From Streptococcus sp. S5 (lineage in GTDB: Bacteria; Bacillota; Bacilli; Lactobacillales; Streptococcaceae), in assembly GCF_034134805.1 (NCBI RefSeq), contig NZ_CP139419.1, positions 1,550,001 to 1,614,000 on the forward strand: 64,000 nt of DNA, given 5' to 3'. Positions 54,492 through 63,584 of this stretch are shown piece by piece. The notes beneath the pieces are model-generated. The model was not told the DNA's origin. It saw nothing but the letters and a program-made list of their open reading frames with translations, and did no database searches. A program made the position numbers and the translations under genes. Positions within the stretch are counted from its first letter, which is position 1; every line of letters starts with the position of its first letter.

Positions 54492-55752
54492 ATTGACGGT
54501 AGAAATATTGATCAGCTGGATAGTTTCCTGCAGATTGAGTGACCACTAGACGTGGCTTGCTGGTATCAGACTGGTCTCCATCTGGATTTTGGAAACCGAT
54601 TTTCAGAAGTCCAATCGCTGCACCAGTTTCACCCATCTTCATCTCAACATAAGGGATCTTGCTCTTCTTATCCGAGTCTGCAACAGCCTTGAGGCTACCT
54701 TGGCCCTTGACTTTTCCGTCTGCTTGGATGACGATTTCAGCCCCCTTGCCATTGCGCCAGGTTCCAGCTAAGCTTGAGAAGTCTCCTCCGTTAATGGCCG
54801 CAATATCCAAGTCTTTCTCTTTTTTCGGTTGTGGGTATGCTTTCCACCACTCTAGATGGTAATCACGGTAGGCCACGTCCCCAAAGAGAATCCGACGTTC
54901 TTGGGAAGCTACTCCATCAGGACCTGTCACACCTGCTGGGATCAAGTACAAGGTTTGCTCTTGCCCTTGGATCGCAGTCCCATTTGCCCCTGTGAAATAA
55001 ACTTCATAATAGCCTTTTCGCTTCTTGGGCTCTTTTTCTTTATTGAACAAGTAACTTGCCCGAGTGCCTCCACTCCAGAAAGTCCAGCCAGTCTCCCCAT
55101 TTACAATACTTGGAAAGGCATTGGTCTTGTTTTGGTAATATTCTTCTGGAGTATAGCCATAAAGTTTAAAACCGGAATCTGCGATTTCCTTTTCATAGGT
55201 ATCATTGGAATAAGCACCTTCAAACGGTGAGAGACTGCCATCAAGGACAACATCATTTGGATCTGTCGATTTGAAAAAATCCTCCCGGTTGGCAAAGACC
55301 ATCTCGTGGTCAGGATTTTTATCAGACATGGTCACCGTGATCAAAGGTTTCTTATCCGTCTTGTATTTAAAGACACGTACAGTGACTGTAAAGTCTGTAT
55401 TGCCATCGGACTTTTTCATCTTGCCTGTCGAAACTTTATTAGCTCCTTCGACCTTCCAATCCGTACTAAATTCAGCAGATACCTTGCCATCAGCCGTTTG
55501 GTAAGCGATCTTCCAGGCTTTGCCTTTTTTCTCAATTTTGGCTTCATCTCGTTCATTGGAGACATAATCACCACTCAAGTCAATAGCTTTTTCTTTTGGC
55601 TTGGTGACCTTCTTGCTGGTCTGGTTAAATTCCTTTTGATGGTCTGGTTGGATGTTAGAACTAGAGTAGAGATAGACTCCACCGATCAGAACAGCTGCTC
55701 CGACTAGTCCCAGAATCGGCCCCAGGTATTTTTTCTTCCACTTAAGATTCAT
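54490..55752 (-). CDS. DUF6287 membrane-anchored protein
   Basis: 420 residues. N-terminal helix at about 10-28 without a lipobox cysteine, so anchored by the helix. After a charged stretch, a domain of beta strands (KAWKIAYQTADGKVSAEFSTDW) is followed by the DUF6287 segment DIAAINGGDFSSLAGTWRNGKGAEIVI near residue 322-350. DUF6287 is common in secreted streptococcal proteins. Function unknown. No clear operon partner. Promoter not resolved. Confidence 0.8.
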   Translation of the reverse strand: MNLKWKKKYLGPILGLVGAAVLIGGVYLYSSSNIQPDHQKEFNQTSKKVTKPKEKAIDLSGDYVSNERDEAKIEKKGKAWKIAYQTADGKVSAEFSTDWKVEGANKVSTGKMKKSDGNTDFTVTVRVFKYKTDKKPLITVTMSDKNPDHEMVFANREDFFKSTDPNDVVLDGSLSPFEGAYSNDTYEKEIADSGFKLYGYTPEEYYQNKTNAFPSIVNGETGWTFWSGGTRASYLFNKEKEPKKRKGYYEVYFTGANGTAIQGQEQTLYLIPAGVTGPDGVASQERRILFGDVAYRDYHLEWWKAYPQPKKEKDLDIAAINGGDFSSLAGTWRNGKGAEIVIQADGKVKGQGSLKAVADSDKKSKIPYVEMKMGETGAAIGLLKIGFQNPDGDQSDTSKPRLVVTQSAGNYPADQYFYRQ

Positions 55753-55934
55753 TTTACTACCTCCATGGAATAAGATCTATACACTAGTATACCCTAAATC
55801 GACAGTATAGTAAAATTCCCCTCTATGTAGTGGTTTTCTAGGTTTAAACTGACTAGTTATAGCAGAGATTACCTGTTTCTCAAAAATAATATTTTGTTTA
55901 ACATTATTTTTTTATCGTTTTTCGATACTTTTTG

Positions 55935-55962
55935 TTGACTTATTTTTTATAAGGAGTATACT
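55935..55962 (+). promoter_or_regulatory. Promoter of the DUF2975-HTH pair
   Basis: TTGACT (55935-55940) and TATACT (55957-55962) with a 16-base spacer, 37 bases before the start codon. Confidence 0.7.
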
Positions 55963-55999
55963 ATAAGTGAAAAATAAATAAACTTCAAGGAGGCTTTCG

Positions 56000-56521
56000 A
56001 TGAAAAACTCAAAAACCTTAAAAGATGTCATTGAAGTCTTAACGGCTTTCATTTACTTCTGTGGCTTTATGACCTTGGCAGCACTGGTCATCCACCTGCT
56101 TTCCCGGATGGGAGTGTTTAAGGAGATCGTTCAATCTGGACGCTTGTCCTTTGATATCAATGGTATCCAGCTCTTCCCCAAACATCCGCACCCCCTCTGG
56201 CAGTTGCTCTTTCCACTAGCCTCAAGCGCTATCTATATTTTTCTTCTCATCACCATTCGCAGCTTCCTCCAAAATCTCTACCAAGAAAAGATCTTTTCTC
56301 ACTCCAACATTGATCTTTGCAACCGAGCTTGGAAGATTCTCTTGGTCTTGTCCTTTATGTCTGGTACACTTGAGACCAGCGGCAATGCTTATCTCCTTCC
56401 CTTCACCTTCCGATTGACCTTTAACACGGGACTTCTTCTTGCTGTCCCAATTGTCTGGGTCCTTGGCAAGATTTTAGAGAGAGGGATTGAGATTGCTGAA
56501 GAAAATGAGCTAACCATTTAA
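56000..56521 (+). CDS. DUF2975 membrane protein
   Basis: 173 residues, four membrane helices (about 12-34, 68-87, 112-130, 137-157). The sequence LTAFIYFCGFMTLAALVIH and YQEKIFSHSNIDLCNRAWKILLVLS is typical of DUF2975, whose members nearly always sit beside a small Cro/CI-type regulator, as here. ATG after CAAGGAGG. Probably membrane-sequestered control of the HTH partner, but not shown. Confidence 0.88.
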   Translation: MKNSKTLKDVIEVLTAFIYFCGFMTLAALVIHLLSRMGVFKEIVQSGRLSFDINGIQLFPKHPHPLWQLLFPLASSAIYIFLLITIRSFLQNLYQEKIFSHSNIDLCNRAWKILLVLSFMSGTLETSGNAYLLPFTFRLTFNTGLLLAVPIVWVLGKILERGIEIAEENELTI

Positions 56522-56531
56522 GGAGGTTGCC

Positions 56532-56738
56532 ATGATTATCGTCAATCTAGATGTCATGCTAGCCAAGCGGAAAATGAAATCCAATGAGCTAGCCGACAAA
56601 ATCGGCATCACCACAGCCAACCTCTCCATCCTCAAAACCGGCAAGGCCAAAGCCATCCGCTTCACCACCCTTGAAGCCATCTGCAAAGAACTCGACTGCC
56701 AGCCAGGAGATATCCTAGAATACCGGCCAGATGAATAG
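56532..56738 (+). CDS. XRE/Cro family transcriptional regulator (YozG-like)
   Basis: 68 residues. Compact HTH: LAKRKMKSNELADKIGITTANLSILKTGKAKAIRFTTLEAICKELDCQPGDILEY. ATG follows AAGGAGG. Ten bases after the DUF2975 gene; the pair matches the YoaS-YozG arrangement. It likely autoregulates the operon. Confidence 0.93.
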   Translation: MIIVNLDVMLAKRKMKSNELADKIGITTANLSILKTGKAKAIRFTTLEAICKELDCQPGDILEYRPDE

Positions 56739-56748
56739 AAACTGTATT

Positions 56749-56889
56749 CGGAGGCTTTCCTTAGGTGAGGACGGACGGTAGCGAATCCCTTTGGGATTCC
56801 ATACCTTAGATTTGAGCCCACTGTCTCAAATCTTCCGAGAGTCTGAAACAAAAATGTTTCAGACTCTTTTCTCACTGCGGAAGTCTCCG
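56749..56889 (+). repeat. Family B intergenic repeat (copy B4)
   Basis: Ends CGGAGGCTTTCC / GGAAGTCTCCG. Hairpins read GAATCCCtttGGGATTC, AGATTTGAG/CTCAAATCT and GAGTCTGAAACA/TGTTTCAGACTC followed by TTTTCTC; the stem sequences differ from the other copies yet remain paired. Confidence 0.88.
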
Positions 56890-56961
56890 TTAACACCCAT
56901 TACTAATAGGACTCATCTACCATCCTTGTAAAACTCAATGATGGAAACTATATCGACACAA

Positions 56962-56994
56962 GAAAAGCACTCCCGCGGGAGTGCTTTTTTATAT
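56962..56994. terminator. Terminator downstream of metG
   Basis: AAAAGCACTCCC / GGGAGTGCTTTT perfect stem, just after the metG stop codon on the minus strand. Confidence 0.9.
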
Positions 56995-56998
56995 ATGT

Positions 56999-58990
56999 TT
57001 AACCAATAATGCTGCCATTTGGTACAGATGGATCAACGGTTAAGACCGTTAATTGATCTCCGTGTTCTGCGGAAAGAATCATGCCTTGGCTGACATATTT
57101 TTTCATCATCTTACGTGGTTTGAGGTTGGCCACAATTTGAAGTTTCTTGCCGACCAATTCTTGTTCGTTTGGATAGAATTGAGCTATACCTGAGAGGATT
57201 TGACGGTCTTCGCCATCTCCTGCATCTAGGCGGAAGCGAAGCAATTTGTCTGATCCTTCGACGCGTTCCACTTCTTTGACTTCTGCTACACGGATTTCAA
57301 CCTTGTCAAAGTCTTCAAATTTGATCTCATCTTTTTCAGACTTGAGTTCCACTTCTTCTGGAATCCATTCTTTTTCTTGTGGTTTGCCAGCAGTCATTTG
57401 AGATTGGATGTAGGCAATTTCTTCTTCCATATCAAGACGTGGGAAGATTGGAGTTCCTTTAGCAACCACTGTGACATTTTCAGGGAAGCCTACTAGGGTC
57501 AAGTTTTCAAGATCGAAGTCCAAGCCCAAGCCAAGTTGTTCCATGATGGCATTTGAGGTGTTCATCATGAATGGTTGGATCAAGTGAGCCACGACACGAA
57601 GGCTAGCTGCTAAGTGAGCCATGACCGCTGCCAATTGTTCCTTGTCACCATCTTCTTTAGCGAGGACCCAAGGAGCAGTCTCATCGATGTACTTGTTAGT
57701 CCGAGAGATGATGTTCCATACGGCTTCCAAAGCACGTGGGTAATCAACCGCATTCATTTGCTTGTGGTATTCAGCGATGTTTTCTTCAACCACCTTAGCC
57801 AAATCTGCATCAAATGCGGTAACATTTTCGACATAAGCAGGAACTTGACCACCAAAGTATTTATTGATCATGGCGACCGTCCGGTTGAGGAGGTTTCCAA
57901 GGTCATTGGCCAATTCATAGTTGATGCGGGCCACGTAGTCTTCTGGTGTGAAAGTACCATCAGAACCAACTGGCAAACTACGCATGAGGTAGTAACGAAG
58001 TGGATCCAAGCCAAAGCGTTCCACCAACATTTCTGGGTAGATGACATTCCCTTTAGACTTAGACATCTTGCCGTCTTTCATGACAAACCAACCATGGGCA
58101 ATCAAGCGTTCTGGCAATTTGATATCCAACATCATAAGAAGGATTGGCCAGTAGATGGAGTGGAAACGAAGGATGTCTTTTCCGACCATGTGGAAGACCG
58201 TTCCGTTCCAGAACTTATCAAAGCTTTCATGATCTTCTTGACCGTAACCAAGAGCTGTCACATAGTTGAGAAGGGCATCAATCCATACATAGACCACGTG
58301 TTTTGGATTAGATGGAACTGGAACTCCCCAAGTAAAGGTGGTCCGAGATACTGCTAAATCTTCCAAACCTGGCTCGATGAAGTTTTTCAACATTTCATTG
58401 AGACGGCCATCTGGTGTGATGAAATCCGGTTGAGATTTAAAAAATTCGACCAAGCGGTCTTGGTATTTACTGAGGCGAAGGAAATAAGATTCTTCAGAAA
58501 CCCATTCTACTTCGTGGCCTGATGGGGCTACCCCACCGATGACCTTGCCATTCTCATCACGGAAGACCTCAGCCAATTGGCTTTCTGTAAAGAACTCTTC
58601 ATCAGAGACTGAATACCAGCCAGAGTACTCACCAAGGTAGATATCGTCTTGCGCAAGCAAGCGTTCAAAGACTTGGGCCACCACTTCTTCATGGTAGTCG
58701 TCTGTCGTACGGATGAATTTATCGTATGAGATATCGAGTAATTGCCAGAGTTCTTTCACTCCAACGGCCATCCCATCTACATAAGCTTGTGGCGTAATCC
58801 CAGCTTCTTCTGCTTTTTGCTGGATCTTTTGACCATGCTCATCGAGACCAGTCAGGTAGAAAACATCGTAGTTCATCATACGTTTGTAACGCGCCAAAAC
58901 GTCACAGGCGATCGTTGTATAAGCTGAACCAATATGCAATTTACCAGATGGGTAATAGATAGGGGTTGTGATGTAGAATGATTTTGTCAT
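56999..58990 (-). CDS. metG: Methionyl-tRNA synthetase
   Basis: 663 residues. Class I catalytic core with HIGH-type motif [13 protein letters not shown] at residues 14-26 and KMSKS-type GKMSKSKGN near residue 307-315. The [15 protein letters not shown] region lacks the zinc cysteines of some MetRS forms. A C-terminal OB-fold tRNA-binding domain starts near 560 ([19 protein letters not shown]). No T-box was seen in the 250 bases upstream, so control by that route is not supported. Confidence 0.98.
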   Translation of the reverse strand: MTKSFYITTPIYYPSGKLHIGSAYTTIACDVLARYKRMMNYDVFYLTGLDEHGQKIQQKAEEAGITPQAYVDGMAVGVKELWQLLDISYDKFIRTTDDYHEEVVAQVFERLLAQDDIYLGEYSGWYSVSDEEFFTESQLAEVFRDENGKVIGGVAPSGHEVEWVSEESYFLRLSKYQDRLVEFFKSQPDFITPDGRLNEMLKNFIEPGLEDLAVSRTTFTWGVPVPSNPKHVVYVWIDALLNYVTALGYGQEDHESFDKFWNGTVFHMVGKDILRFHSIYWPILLMMLDIKLPERLIAHGWFVMKDGKMSKSKGNVIYPEMLVERFGLDPLRYYLMRSLPVGSDGTFTPEDYVARINYELANDLGNLLNRTVAMINKYFGGQVPAYVENVTAFDADLAKVVEENIAEYHKQMNAVDYPRALEAVWNIISRTNKYIDETAPWVLAKEDGDKEQLAAVMAHLAASLRVVAHLIQPFMMNTSNAIMEQLGLGLDFDLENLTLVGFPENVTVVAKGTPIFPRLDMEEEIAYIQSQMTAGKPQEKEWIPEEVELKSEKDEIKFEDFDKVEIRVAEVKEVERVEGSDKLLRFRLDAGDGEDRQILSGIAQFYPNEQELVGKKLQIVANLKPRKMMKKYVSQGMILSAEHGDQLTVLTVDPSVPNGSIIG

Positions 58991-59096
58991 TTTCTTTTCC
59001 TTTCAGGGCTAATGGAACCCAATTTAGTAACACTCTATTATAACATTTTTAGGAGACCCTGAAAACCCAAAACCAGCTAGGATGTAAGGAAGACAA

Positions 59097-59124
59097 GCAA
59101 AAAAGCTGACCGAAGTCAGCTTTC
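59097..59124 (-). terminator. Hairpin terminator between gpmA and metG
   Basis: AAAGCTGAC / GTCAGCTTT with T-run on the minus strand; acts as a second stop after gpmA. Confidence 0.75.
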
Positions 59125-59153
59125 TATGATTGATAACGAATCCCGTTAGAATT

Positions 59154-59250
59154 GCCTCGCTTTTGCGTTTTCAGGCTCGGGATAAAAATATCCACTGGAT
59201 AAGCCTCGCTTTGGCATTTCTAGGCTCGGGATAAAAATATCCACTGGATA
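59154..59250 (-). repeat. Family C tandem repeat (two 49-bp units)
   Basis: Two direct 49-bp units, 59154-59202 and 59203-59250. Each has GCCTCGC / GGCTCGGG-like GC-rich text and the hairpin ATATCCactGGATAT. The second hairpin abuts the gpmA stop and, read on the minus strand, is followed by TTTTTATC, so it can terminate gpmA. Confidence 0.8.
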
Positions 59251-59253
59251 TTT

Positions 59254-59946
59254 TTATTTTCCAAGATAGTATTCTTTTACAACGTTCAATTTTTCGTCAA
59301 ATTCGAATACCAATGGTGGGAAGTTAGGGATTTCCACATCCATGATTTCGTCGTCTGACAATTGTTTGATGTGTTTTACAAGTGCACGGATTGAGTTACC
59401 GTGTGCTCCTACGAATACGTTTTTACCATCTTTAAGTGCTGGAGCGATTTTATCTTCCCAGAATGGAAGGGCACGTTCCAAAGTCACTTTCAAGTTTTCA
59501 GCATCTGGAATCACTGAATCGTCAAGTGAAGCATAACGACGGTCAGTGTGTGCTGAGTGTTCATCATCACGGTCCATTGCAGGAGGCAATACATCGTAAG
59601 AACGACGCCAGATGTGAACTTGTTCATCACCAAATTGTTCAGCAGCTTCAGCTTTGTTTTTACCAGTCAAACCACCGTAGTGACGTTCGTTCAAGCGCCA
59701 TGATTTTTCAACTGGAACCCACAATTGGTCAGAAGCTTCAAGAGCCAAGTTAGTAGTTTTGATCGCACGTTTCAATACTGAAGTATAAGCTTGGTCAAAT
59801 TCGATACCAGCTTCTTTGATCAATTTACCAGCGTCGATCGCTTGTTGTGTACCTTTTTCAGACAAATCAACATCAGCCCAACCAGTGAAAAGGTTAGCTT
59901 TGTTCCATTCAGACTCACCGTGGCGAGCAAAAACCAATTTTACCAT
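59254..59946 (-). CDS. gpmA: 2,3-bisphosphoglycerate-dependent phosphoglycerate mutase
   Basis: 230 residues. Catalytic R8-H9 in [10 protein letters not shown], glutamate in the [14 protein letters not shown] stretch near residue 87-100, and second histidine in [14 protein letters not shown] near 180. Glycolytic enzyme converting 3-phosphoglycerate to 2-phosphoglycerate. Single gene; codon use looks highly biased, as expected for an abundant enzyme. ATG after AAAGGAG. Confidence 0.98.
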   Translation of the reverse strand: MVKLVFARHGESEWNKANLFTGWADVDLSEKGTQQAIDAGKLIKEAGIEFDQAYTSVLKRAIKTTNLALEASDQLWVPVEKSWRLNERHYGGLTGKNKAEAAEQFGDEQVHIWRRSYDVLPPAMDRDDEHSAHTDRRYASLDDSVIPDAENLKVTLERALPFWEDKIAPALKDGKNVFVGAHGNSIRALVKHIKQLSDDEIMDVEIPNFPPLVFEFDEKLNVVKEYYLGK

Positions 59947-60059
59947 TAGATGGATCTCCTTTTTATTCTCCGAGGTTTCCCCCGTTTATCTATTCTATTC
60001 TACTAGATTTTCAGTGAAAAATCTAGTGGCGACCATAGAAAAGTGCAATTTCTCACAAA

Positions 60060-60083
60060 AAAGAGCCTGACGGCTCTGGTTTG
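60060..60083 (-). terminator. Terminator of the three-gene unknown operon
   Basis: AGAGCC / GGCTCT stem with T-run on the minus strand; the same 26-bp sequence recurs after perR at 62552-62577. Confidence 0.85.
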
Positions 60084-60119
60084 AAATTGGGGAATGTTAC
60101 TTCTGACGTTGAAATAGGA

Positions 60120-60659
60120 TTATTCTGCCGGTTGCTCCTTCTCTTCTGCTCTTTCATCTTCTGAAGGATGATTTCGTCTATAAACGATCCCACTGACATT
60201 CCACCACTCTCTGAGGATAAAAATCCAATAGATGGCTTGACATAAGTAAAATCCCCATTCCAACCGAAGGAGGTCTATTTGAACAGTCATAGAAAACATG
60301 GTGAAGATTAAAATAATGCTACAGGCTACAAAAATTAACAGTGATTGAAGGTGAGCTAACAAAGGATAGCCTAATTTATTTAGGAGATATTTTACAAGAA
60401 TAGCAAGTACTGGTAATACGAAAAGAATCACTAGTGAAATGGTGAAATAGGAATGAATGAGGCCTTCAAACTCTTTGGCATTGTAAAGAGAATGTTCACC
60501 TAGGAAAATCGTAAACCGTGCCGAATCATTCTCCCCTATTTTTTGATATATATAAAACGGTGACATCAATAAAGTCAAAACATAGGCCGTAAATAAGCCA
60601 AGTTGACGCAATGACTGATGATTAAATTTTATTTTTCCTTTTACCATGCCTCCTTTCAC
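60120..60659 (-). CDS. Membrane protein of unknown function
   Basis: 179 residues from a GTG at 60659, whose GTGA overlaps the stop of the previous gene; an ATG at 60647 is the alternative, but AAAGGAGG then lies only one base from it, which is too close. Four hydrophobic segments (about 17-36, 74-92, 104-126, 133-150) and an acidic C-terminal tail (SEDERAEEKEQPAE). No recognisable family. Third gene of an operon of membrane-associated unknown proteins. Confidence 0.65.
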   Translation of the reverse strand: MKGGMVKGKIKFNHQSLRQLGLFTAYVLTLLMSPFYIYQKIGENDSARFTIFLGEHSLYNAKEFEGLIHSYFTISLVILFVLPVLAILVKYLLNKLGYPLLAHLQSLLIFVACSIILIFTMFSMTVQIDLLRLEWGFYLCQAIYWIFILREWWNVSGIVYRRNHPSEDERAEEKEQPAE

Positions 60660-61489
60660 CCCCTAACCTTTCCATTCCGAATTTCAACAGTCTCAGATAC
60701 TTGTTTCCCATCATCGAACAAGCCATACCACCCATCTGGTAGAGACTTAATTGCCAAGTAATCTTTCAAAACTGATTTAAAATCATTCCCTGATTCTTTA
60801 AATCGACTTATATTTTCAGGGGAGATAATTTTAACATAAATGTCTCCTGATTCGATAAAACTACTATACGAGACATCATACCATCCCCCTAGAATTTTTA
60901 ACTTAGAATTAGGAATGCTATTCTCATATTGCTCCATCAAACTGAAATAATTGTTACCTCGTTTCTTAAAAGGGGATAAGCTTATTTCAATCCAAGAGCC
61001 GCTAAAAGCACTATACTCGTTAATTTTTTTATCTAATTCTGCTTCAAGCTCGATTCGCTCAGTACTGAATTCAAACCCCTTCTCTATAATGGGCAAATAG
61101 GCTCTATCAAAATCATCATAGGTATTTTCTATTCCTAGGTTTTCAGCTAAATCAATCTTATTAGAATACGGCATCACCAAGTGTTTAAATCTGACTGATT
61201 TTTTCAGGGGAATTGAAATCTTTTTCCCTTCAACCGTTTCAGAATAGATAAAATTCACATCCGGACCAGCATTGGGCCGAGTCCAAGAGAAACCTGTAAT
61301 CTGTATATCTCCTCGGAAACTTCTACTATCATAGAAACCTTTTAGGTTAGCGTCTAAATTTCTATAAAAATAGAATCCTAGAAACAGTAGGAAGCAGATA
61401 ACCACTAGAAAGGCTTTTGACCGATCACTAATCGTCGTCTGGCCCTTCTTGAAATGTTTTTTCAAATTCACGTTCCAACTCTTCTTCAA
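60656..61489 (-). CDS. Membrane-anchored protein of unknown function
   Basis: 277 residues read from a TTG at 61489, six bases after a full AAAGGAGG site; GTG at 61474 is an alternative. The AAGGAGGAAAGAG sequence also encodes Lys-Glu-Glu-Arg of the upstream protein, so the site could be chance. One membrane helix (about 26-44) and a soluble extracytoplasmic domain with an NLKGFYDSRSFRGDIQITG start and DGWYGLFDDGKQV end. No named family. Overlaps the upstream gene by 62 bases in another frame. Confidence 0.65.
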   Translation of the reverse strand: MKKSWNVNLKKHFKKGQTTISDRSKAFLVVICFLLFLGFYFYRNLDANLKGFYDSRSFRGDIQITGFSWTRPNAGPDVNFIYSETVEGKKISIPLKKSVRFKHLVMPYSNKIDLAENLGIENTYDDFDRAYLPIIEKGFEFSTERIELEAELDKKINEYSAFSGSWIEISLSPFKKRGNNYFSLMEQYENSIPNSKLKILGGWYDVSYSSFIESGDIYVKIISPENISRFKESGNDFKSVLKDYLAIKSLPDGWYGLFDDGKQVSETVEIRNGKVRG

Positions 61490-62465
61490 CTCTTTCCTCC
61501 TTTATAATCTTTTTAAATTCTTCAGCATTCCGAACGATTTCTTTCTGCCCACTCTTTGTATAAGGAGCGCTAATAGACCAACTGAAATGATCTGCATCAG
61601 GAAACAAACTCTTGATGACAGTTTTTTCCTCCTCCATAGTGAGGTTTTGTTTTAAAATCAAGAGATGGCGATATTTTTTTAGTAGGGTTAAGAGTTTACT
61701 ATCCTTCACCTTCACACCATTGCGATCTAATCTCTCCGTAGAACTTGAGGAAGTTTCTACTTTTTCATCTTCATCATCATATTCATAATCTATCCAACAT
61801 CCTCCTACATCTATTTTATTTCTATCAAGACTGTATTTTTTTGTCTCAAATTTGGGTGCAGGCAATATTTGATAAAATCCACTGTAACCATAATCAACAA
61901 TCATTTTTGGATCTGTCTCTGCGATTTCTCCCTTGTTCAGATTCACAAATAGGAGATTATTTTTTGTAACATTGAAAGCTACATACTCATCTTTTCCATC
62001 TGTAAACATGCTACTTCGCATGTTTCCTTCAATCGAGTCGTAACCCATTTTTTGAACGAGTTTTAAAACATCAATGGTATGACCTTCTCCTTTCTCTTGA
62101 CCCAATTCATAATATCGAATTCTAAAATATTCATTTGCGTCTTTTTTCTTATCTTCGCCACTGATTAGTTTAGAATCTTGAAGGGCTATATATTGGGATC
62201 CGATAGTATAATATGGGGCATTATTTTTATCTTCTTTCTTAAAACTATAAGCCAATATTGGAATTCCGGTGGCCTCTTCACTAATGATTCGATTTTCCAA
62301 TAACCGTTGTCCTCTACCAACATAATCATAATTTCTATCACTCACAACATGTACTGCTTCTTTTAGGTAAAGGAAGCTCCAAATACCGCCAACCATTAGA
62401 ACGGTCACGGCAACTAGGGAAAGAATATGCCATATTTTCCAAGAAAAATTCTCCAGCTTCTTCAT
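61428..62465 (-). CDS. Membrane-anchored protein of unknown function
   Basis: 345 residues. One N-terminal helix (about 13-33), then a soluble extracytoplasmic domain with no recognisable family, and a highly charged C-terminal tail (EERVEEELEREFEKTFQEG, ending in DDD). The ATG at 62465 follows AGGAGAACG. First gene of the three-gene run that ends at 60120. The three products share one trait: membrane anchoring with a domain outside or near the membrane. AT-rich. No immunity-protein family could be confirmed. Confidence 0.7.
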   Translation of the reverse strand: MKKLENFSWKIWHILSLVAVTVLMVGGIWSFLYLKEAVHVVSDRNYDYVGRGQRLLENRIISEEATGIPILAYSFKKEDKNNAPYYTIGSQYIALQDSKLISGEDKKKDANEYFRIRYYELGQEKGEGHTIDVLKLVQKMGYDSIEGNMRSSMFTDGKDEYVAFNVTKNNLLFVNLNKGEIAETDPKMIVDYGYSGFYQILPAPKFETKKYSLDRNKIDVGGCWIDYEYDDEDEKVETSSSSTERLDRNGVKVKDSKLLTLLKKYRHLLILKQNLTMEEEKTVIKSLFPDADHFSWSISAPYTKSGQKEIVRNAEEFKKIIKEERVEEELEREFEKTFQEGPDDD

Positions 62466-62551
62466 CTCGTTCTCCTATTGTTTGATTTCAAAAGTATATT
62501 ATATCATGATTTCTCCTATTTTTCCTTCACTATCCTAGTGTGGCTTTACCA

Positions 62552-62577
62552 TACAAAAAAGAGCCTGACGGCTCTGG
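62552..62577 (-). terminator. Terminator of perR
   Basis: AGAGCC / GGCTCT stem followed by TTTTTTG on the minus strand, 12 bases past the perR stop. Confidence 0.85.
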
Positions 62578-62588
62578 TTTCGCTAACA

Positions 62589-63035
62589 TTAATTTTTTTG
62601 ACAGTCTGGGCAAATGCCATAGACCGTCATCTGGGTCTTGGTGATCTGGTAGCCACTTTGACTGGCTGCTTCTTCGCGAAGATCTGGGACTTCAATGTCC
62701 ACATCAGCGATACGGCCACATTTTTCACATACCACATTCAAATGGTCATGCCCCATGAAATCAAAATAGGTCGTGGTATCATTGCGAACCTTGATCTCAG
62801 AGACAACCCCCTCATCAATTAAAACCTTGATATTGTTGTAGACAGTTGCTAGACTCATGCTTGGAAACTGAGGCAATAAATCGCGATAGATCTTCTCAGC
62901 GCTTGGATGTTCATGACTCGCCACTAAATAGGAAAGAACTGCTCTGCGGGTATCGGTAATCCGAATGCCCTTGGCACGCAAATTTTGCAAGACTTCTTCC
63001 ACGCGCTCTTCTTCATGACGATGCAATGCGTTCAC
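62589..63035 (-). CDS. perR: Peroxide/metal-responsive repressor PerR (Fur family)
   Basis: 148 residues. Winged-helix with the recognition segment SMSLATVYNNIKVLIDEGVV; metal site HEHPSAEKIY, YFDFMGHDHLN with the aspartate that separates PerR from Fur, and the structural zinc cysteines CEKC and CPDC. Senses peroxide by oxidation of metal-bound histidines and represses oxidative-stress and metal genes. A PerR-like box is seen before the VIT gene at 34524-34538. Confidence 0.92.
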   Translation of the reverse strand: MNALHRHEEERVEEVLQNLRAKGIRITDTRRAVLSYLVASHEHPSAEKIYRDLLPQFPSMSLATVYNNIKVLIDEGVVSEIKVRNDTTTYFDFMGHDHLNVVCEKCGRIADVDIEVPDLREEAASQSGYQITKTQMTVYGICPDCQKN

Positions 63036-63133
63036 TATGATTCCCCCTTTCCAATATGATTTAATCGATTCGTTACCCTTATTATATCATGTTTCAAAAT
63101 AAATCACTATTTAGAATGCTTTTAATTAAAAAA

Positions 63134-63218
63134 AATGTCCAGTGGACATTGATTCACGAGCCTGAAAACGGAAAAGCGAGGTTATGTCCAGGGGACATTG
63201 ATTCACGAGCCTGAAATA
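63134..63218 (+). repeat. Family C tandem repeat (second locus)
   Basis: Two units in the opposite orientation to the gpmA locus. Hairpins read ATGTCC agt/agg GGACAT, each paired; the GATTCACGAGCCTGAAA text corresponds to the reverse complement of TTTCAGGCTCG at the first locus. Confidence 0.8.
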
Positions 63219-63231
63219 GATTCATCTACTC

Positions 63232-63387
63232 TCAGCCGATCCAACTGGTCATCCAGCGCACGGTTCCTAAGAGCATTTTGACCACGAGGATCATAAAGCA
63301 AAATTCCAGTACGAACCACAACCCTTTCAGTAGATACAAAATAGGTCGGATAAACAACAAGGCAAAGAGTCCTAAAATGAATCGCAT
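63232..63387 (-). CDS. Small membrane protein of 51 residues
   Basis: Open frame from ATG 63387 to TGA 63232, product starting MRFILGLFALLFIRP and ending RWMTSWIG. It is almost entirely hydrophobic, with one or two possible membrane helices and five basic residues. The ribosome site is weak (AAAGAGAG). Lies between perR and an IS200-type element, next to a family C repeat. Nothing resembling it is known to me; it could be spurious, but its composition is that of a real small membrane protein. Confidence 0.5.
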   Translation of the reverse strand: MRFILGLFALLFIRPILYLLKGLWFVLEFCFMILVVKMLLGTVRWMTSWIG

Positions 63388-63445
63388 GGTCTTTTCTCTC
63401 TTTCTTTTTTCCTATTATACCCTTATCCTATAGAGCTGTCCAATC

Positions 63446-63580
63446 ATGACCACCCGTCAAACGGGTGGTTTGTACCAGGGCTATAAGCCCAGATAACTAG
63501 CCAGCGCCTAAAGACGCTGGCTTTCACTTTGTTCAAGCCTTATTGCATTTGACTCGTCACAGACCTCTCAAAGAGGTATA
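63446..63580 (-). mobile_element. IS200/IS605-type element, end with hairpins
   Basis: Hairpins CCACCCGTcaaACGGGTGG, GCCAGCGcctaaagaCGCTGGC and GACCTCTcaaAGAGGT follow one another downstream of the transposase stop, the usual folded end recognised as single strand by TnpA. The exact cleavage site cannot be read. Confidence 0.75.
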
Positions 63581-63584
63581 CGTA

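Noticed and set aside
58991..59253. T-box riboswitch before metG
   Set aside because: No T-box bulge sequence or terminator/antiterminator pair could be found.
60656..61489. TipC-type immunity protein call for the second gene of the unknown operon
   Set aside because: Only the single N-terminal helix and size would fit; no motif supports it and no LXG toxin gene is nearby.
63446..63580. CRISPR-like or stable RNA structure in the hairpin-rich end near 63.5 kb
   Set aside because: The hairpins belong to the IS200/IS605 end beside the transposase; there are no regularly spaced repeats.
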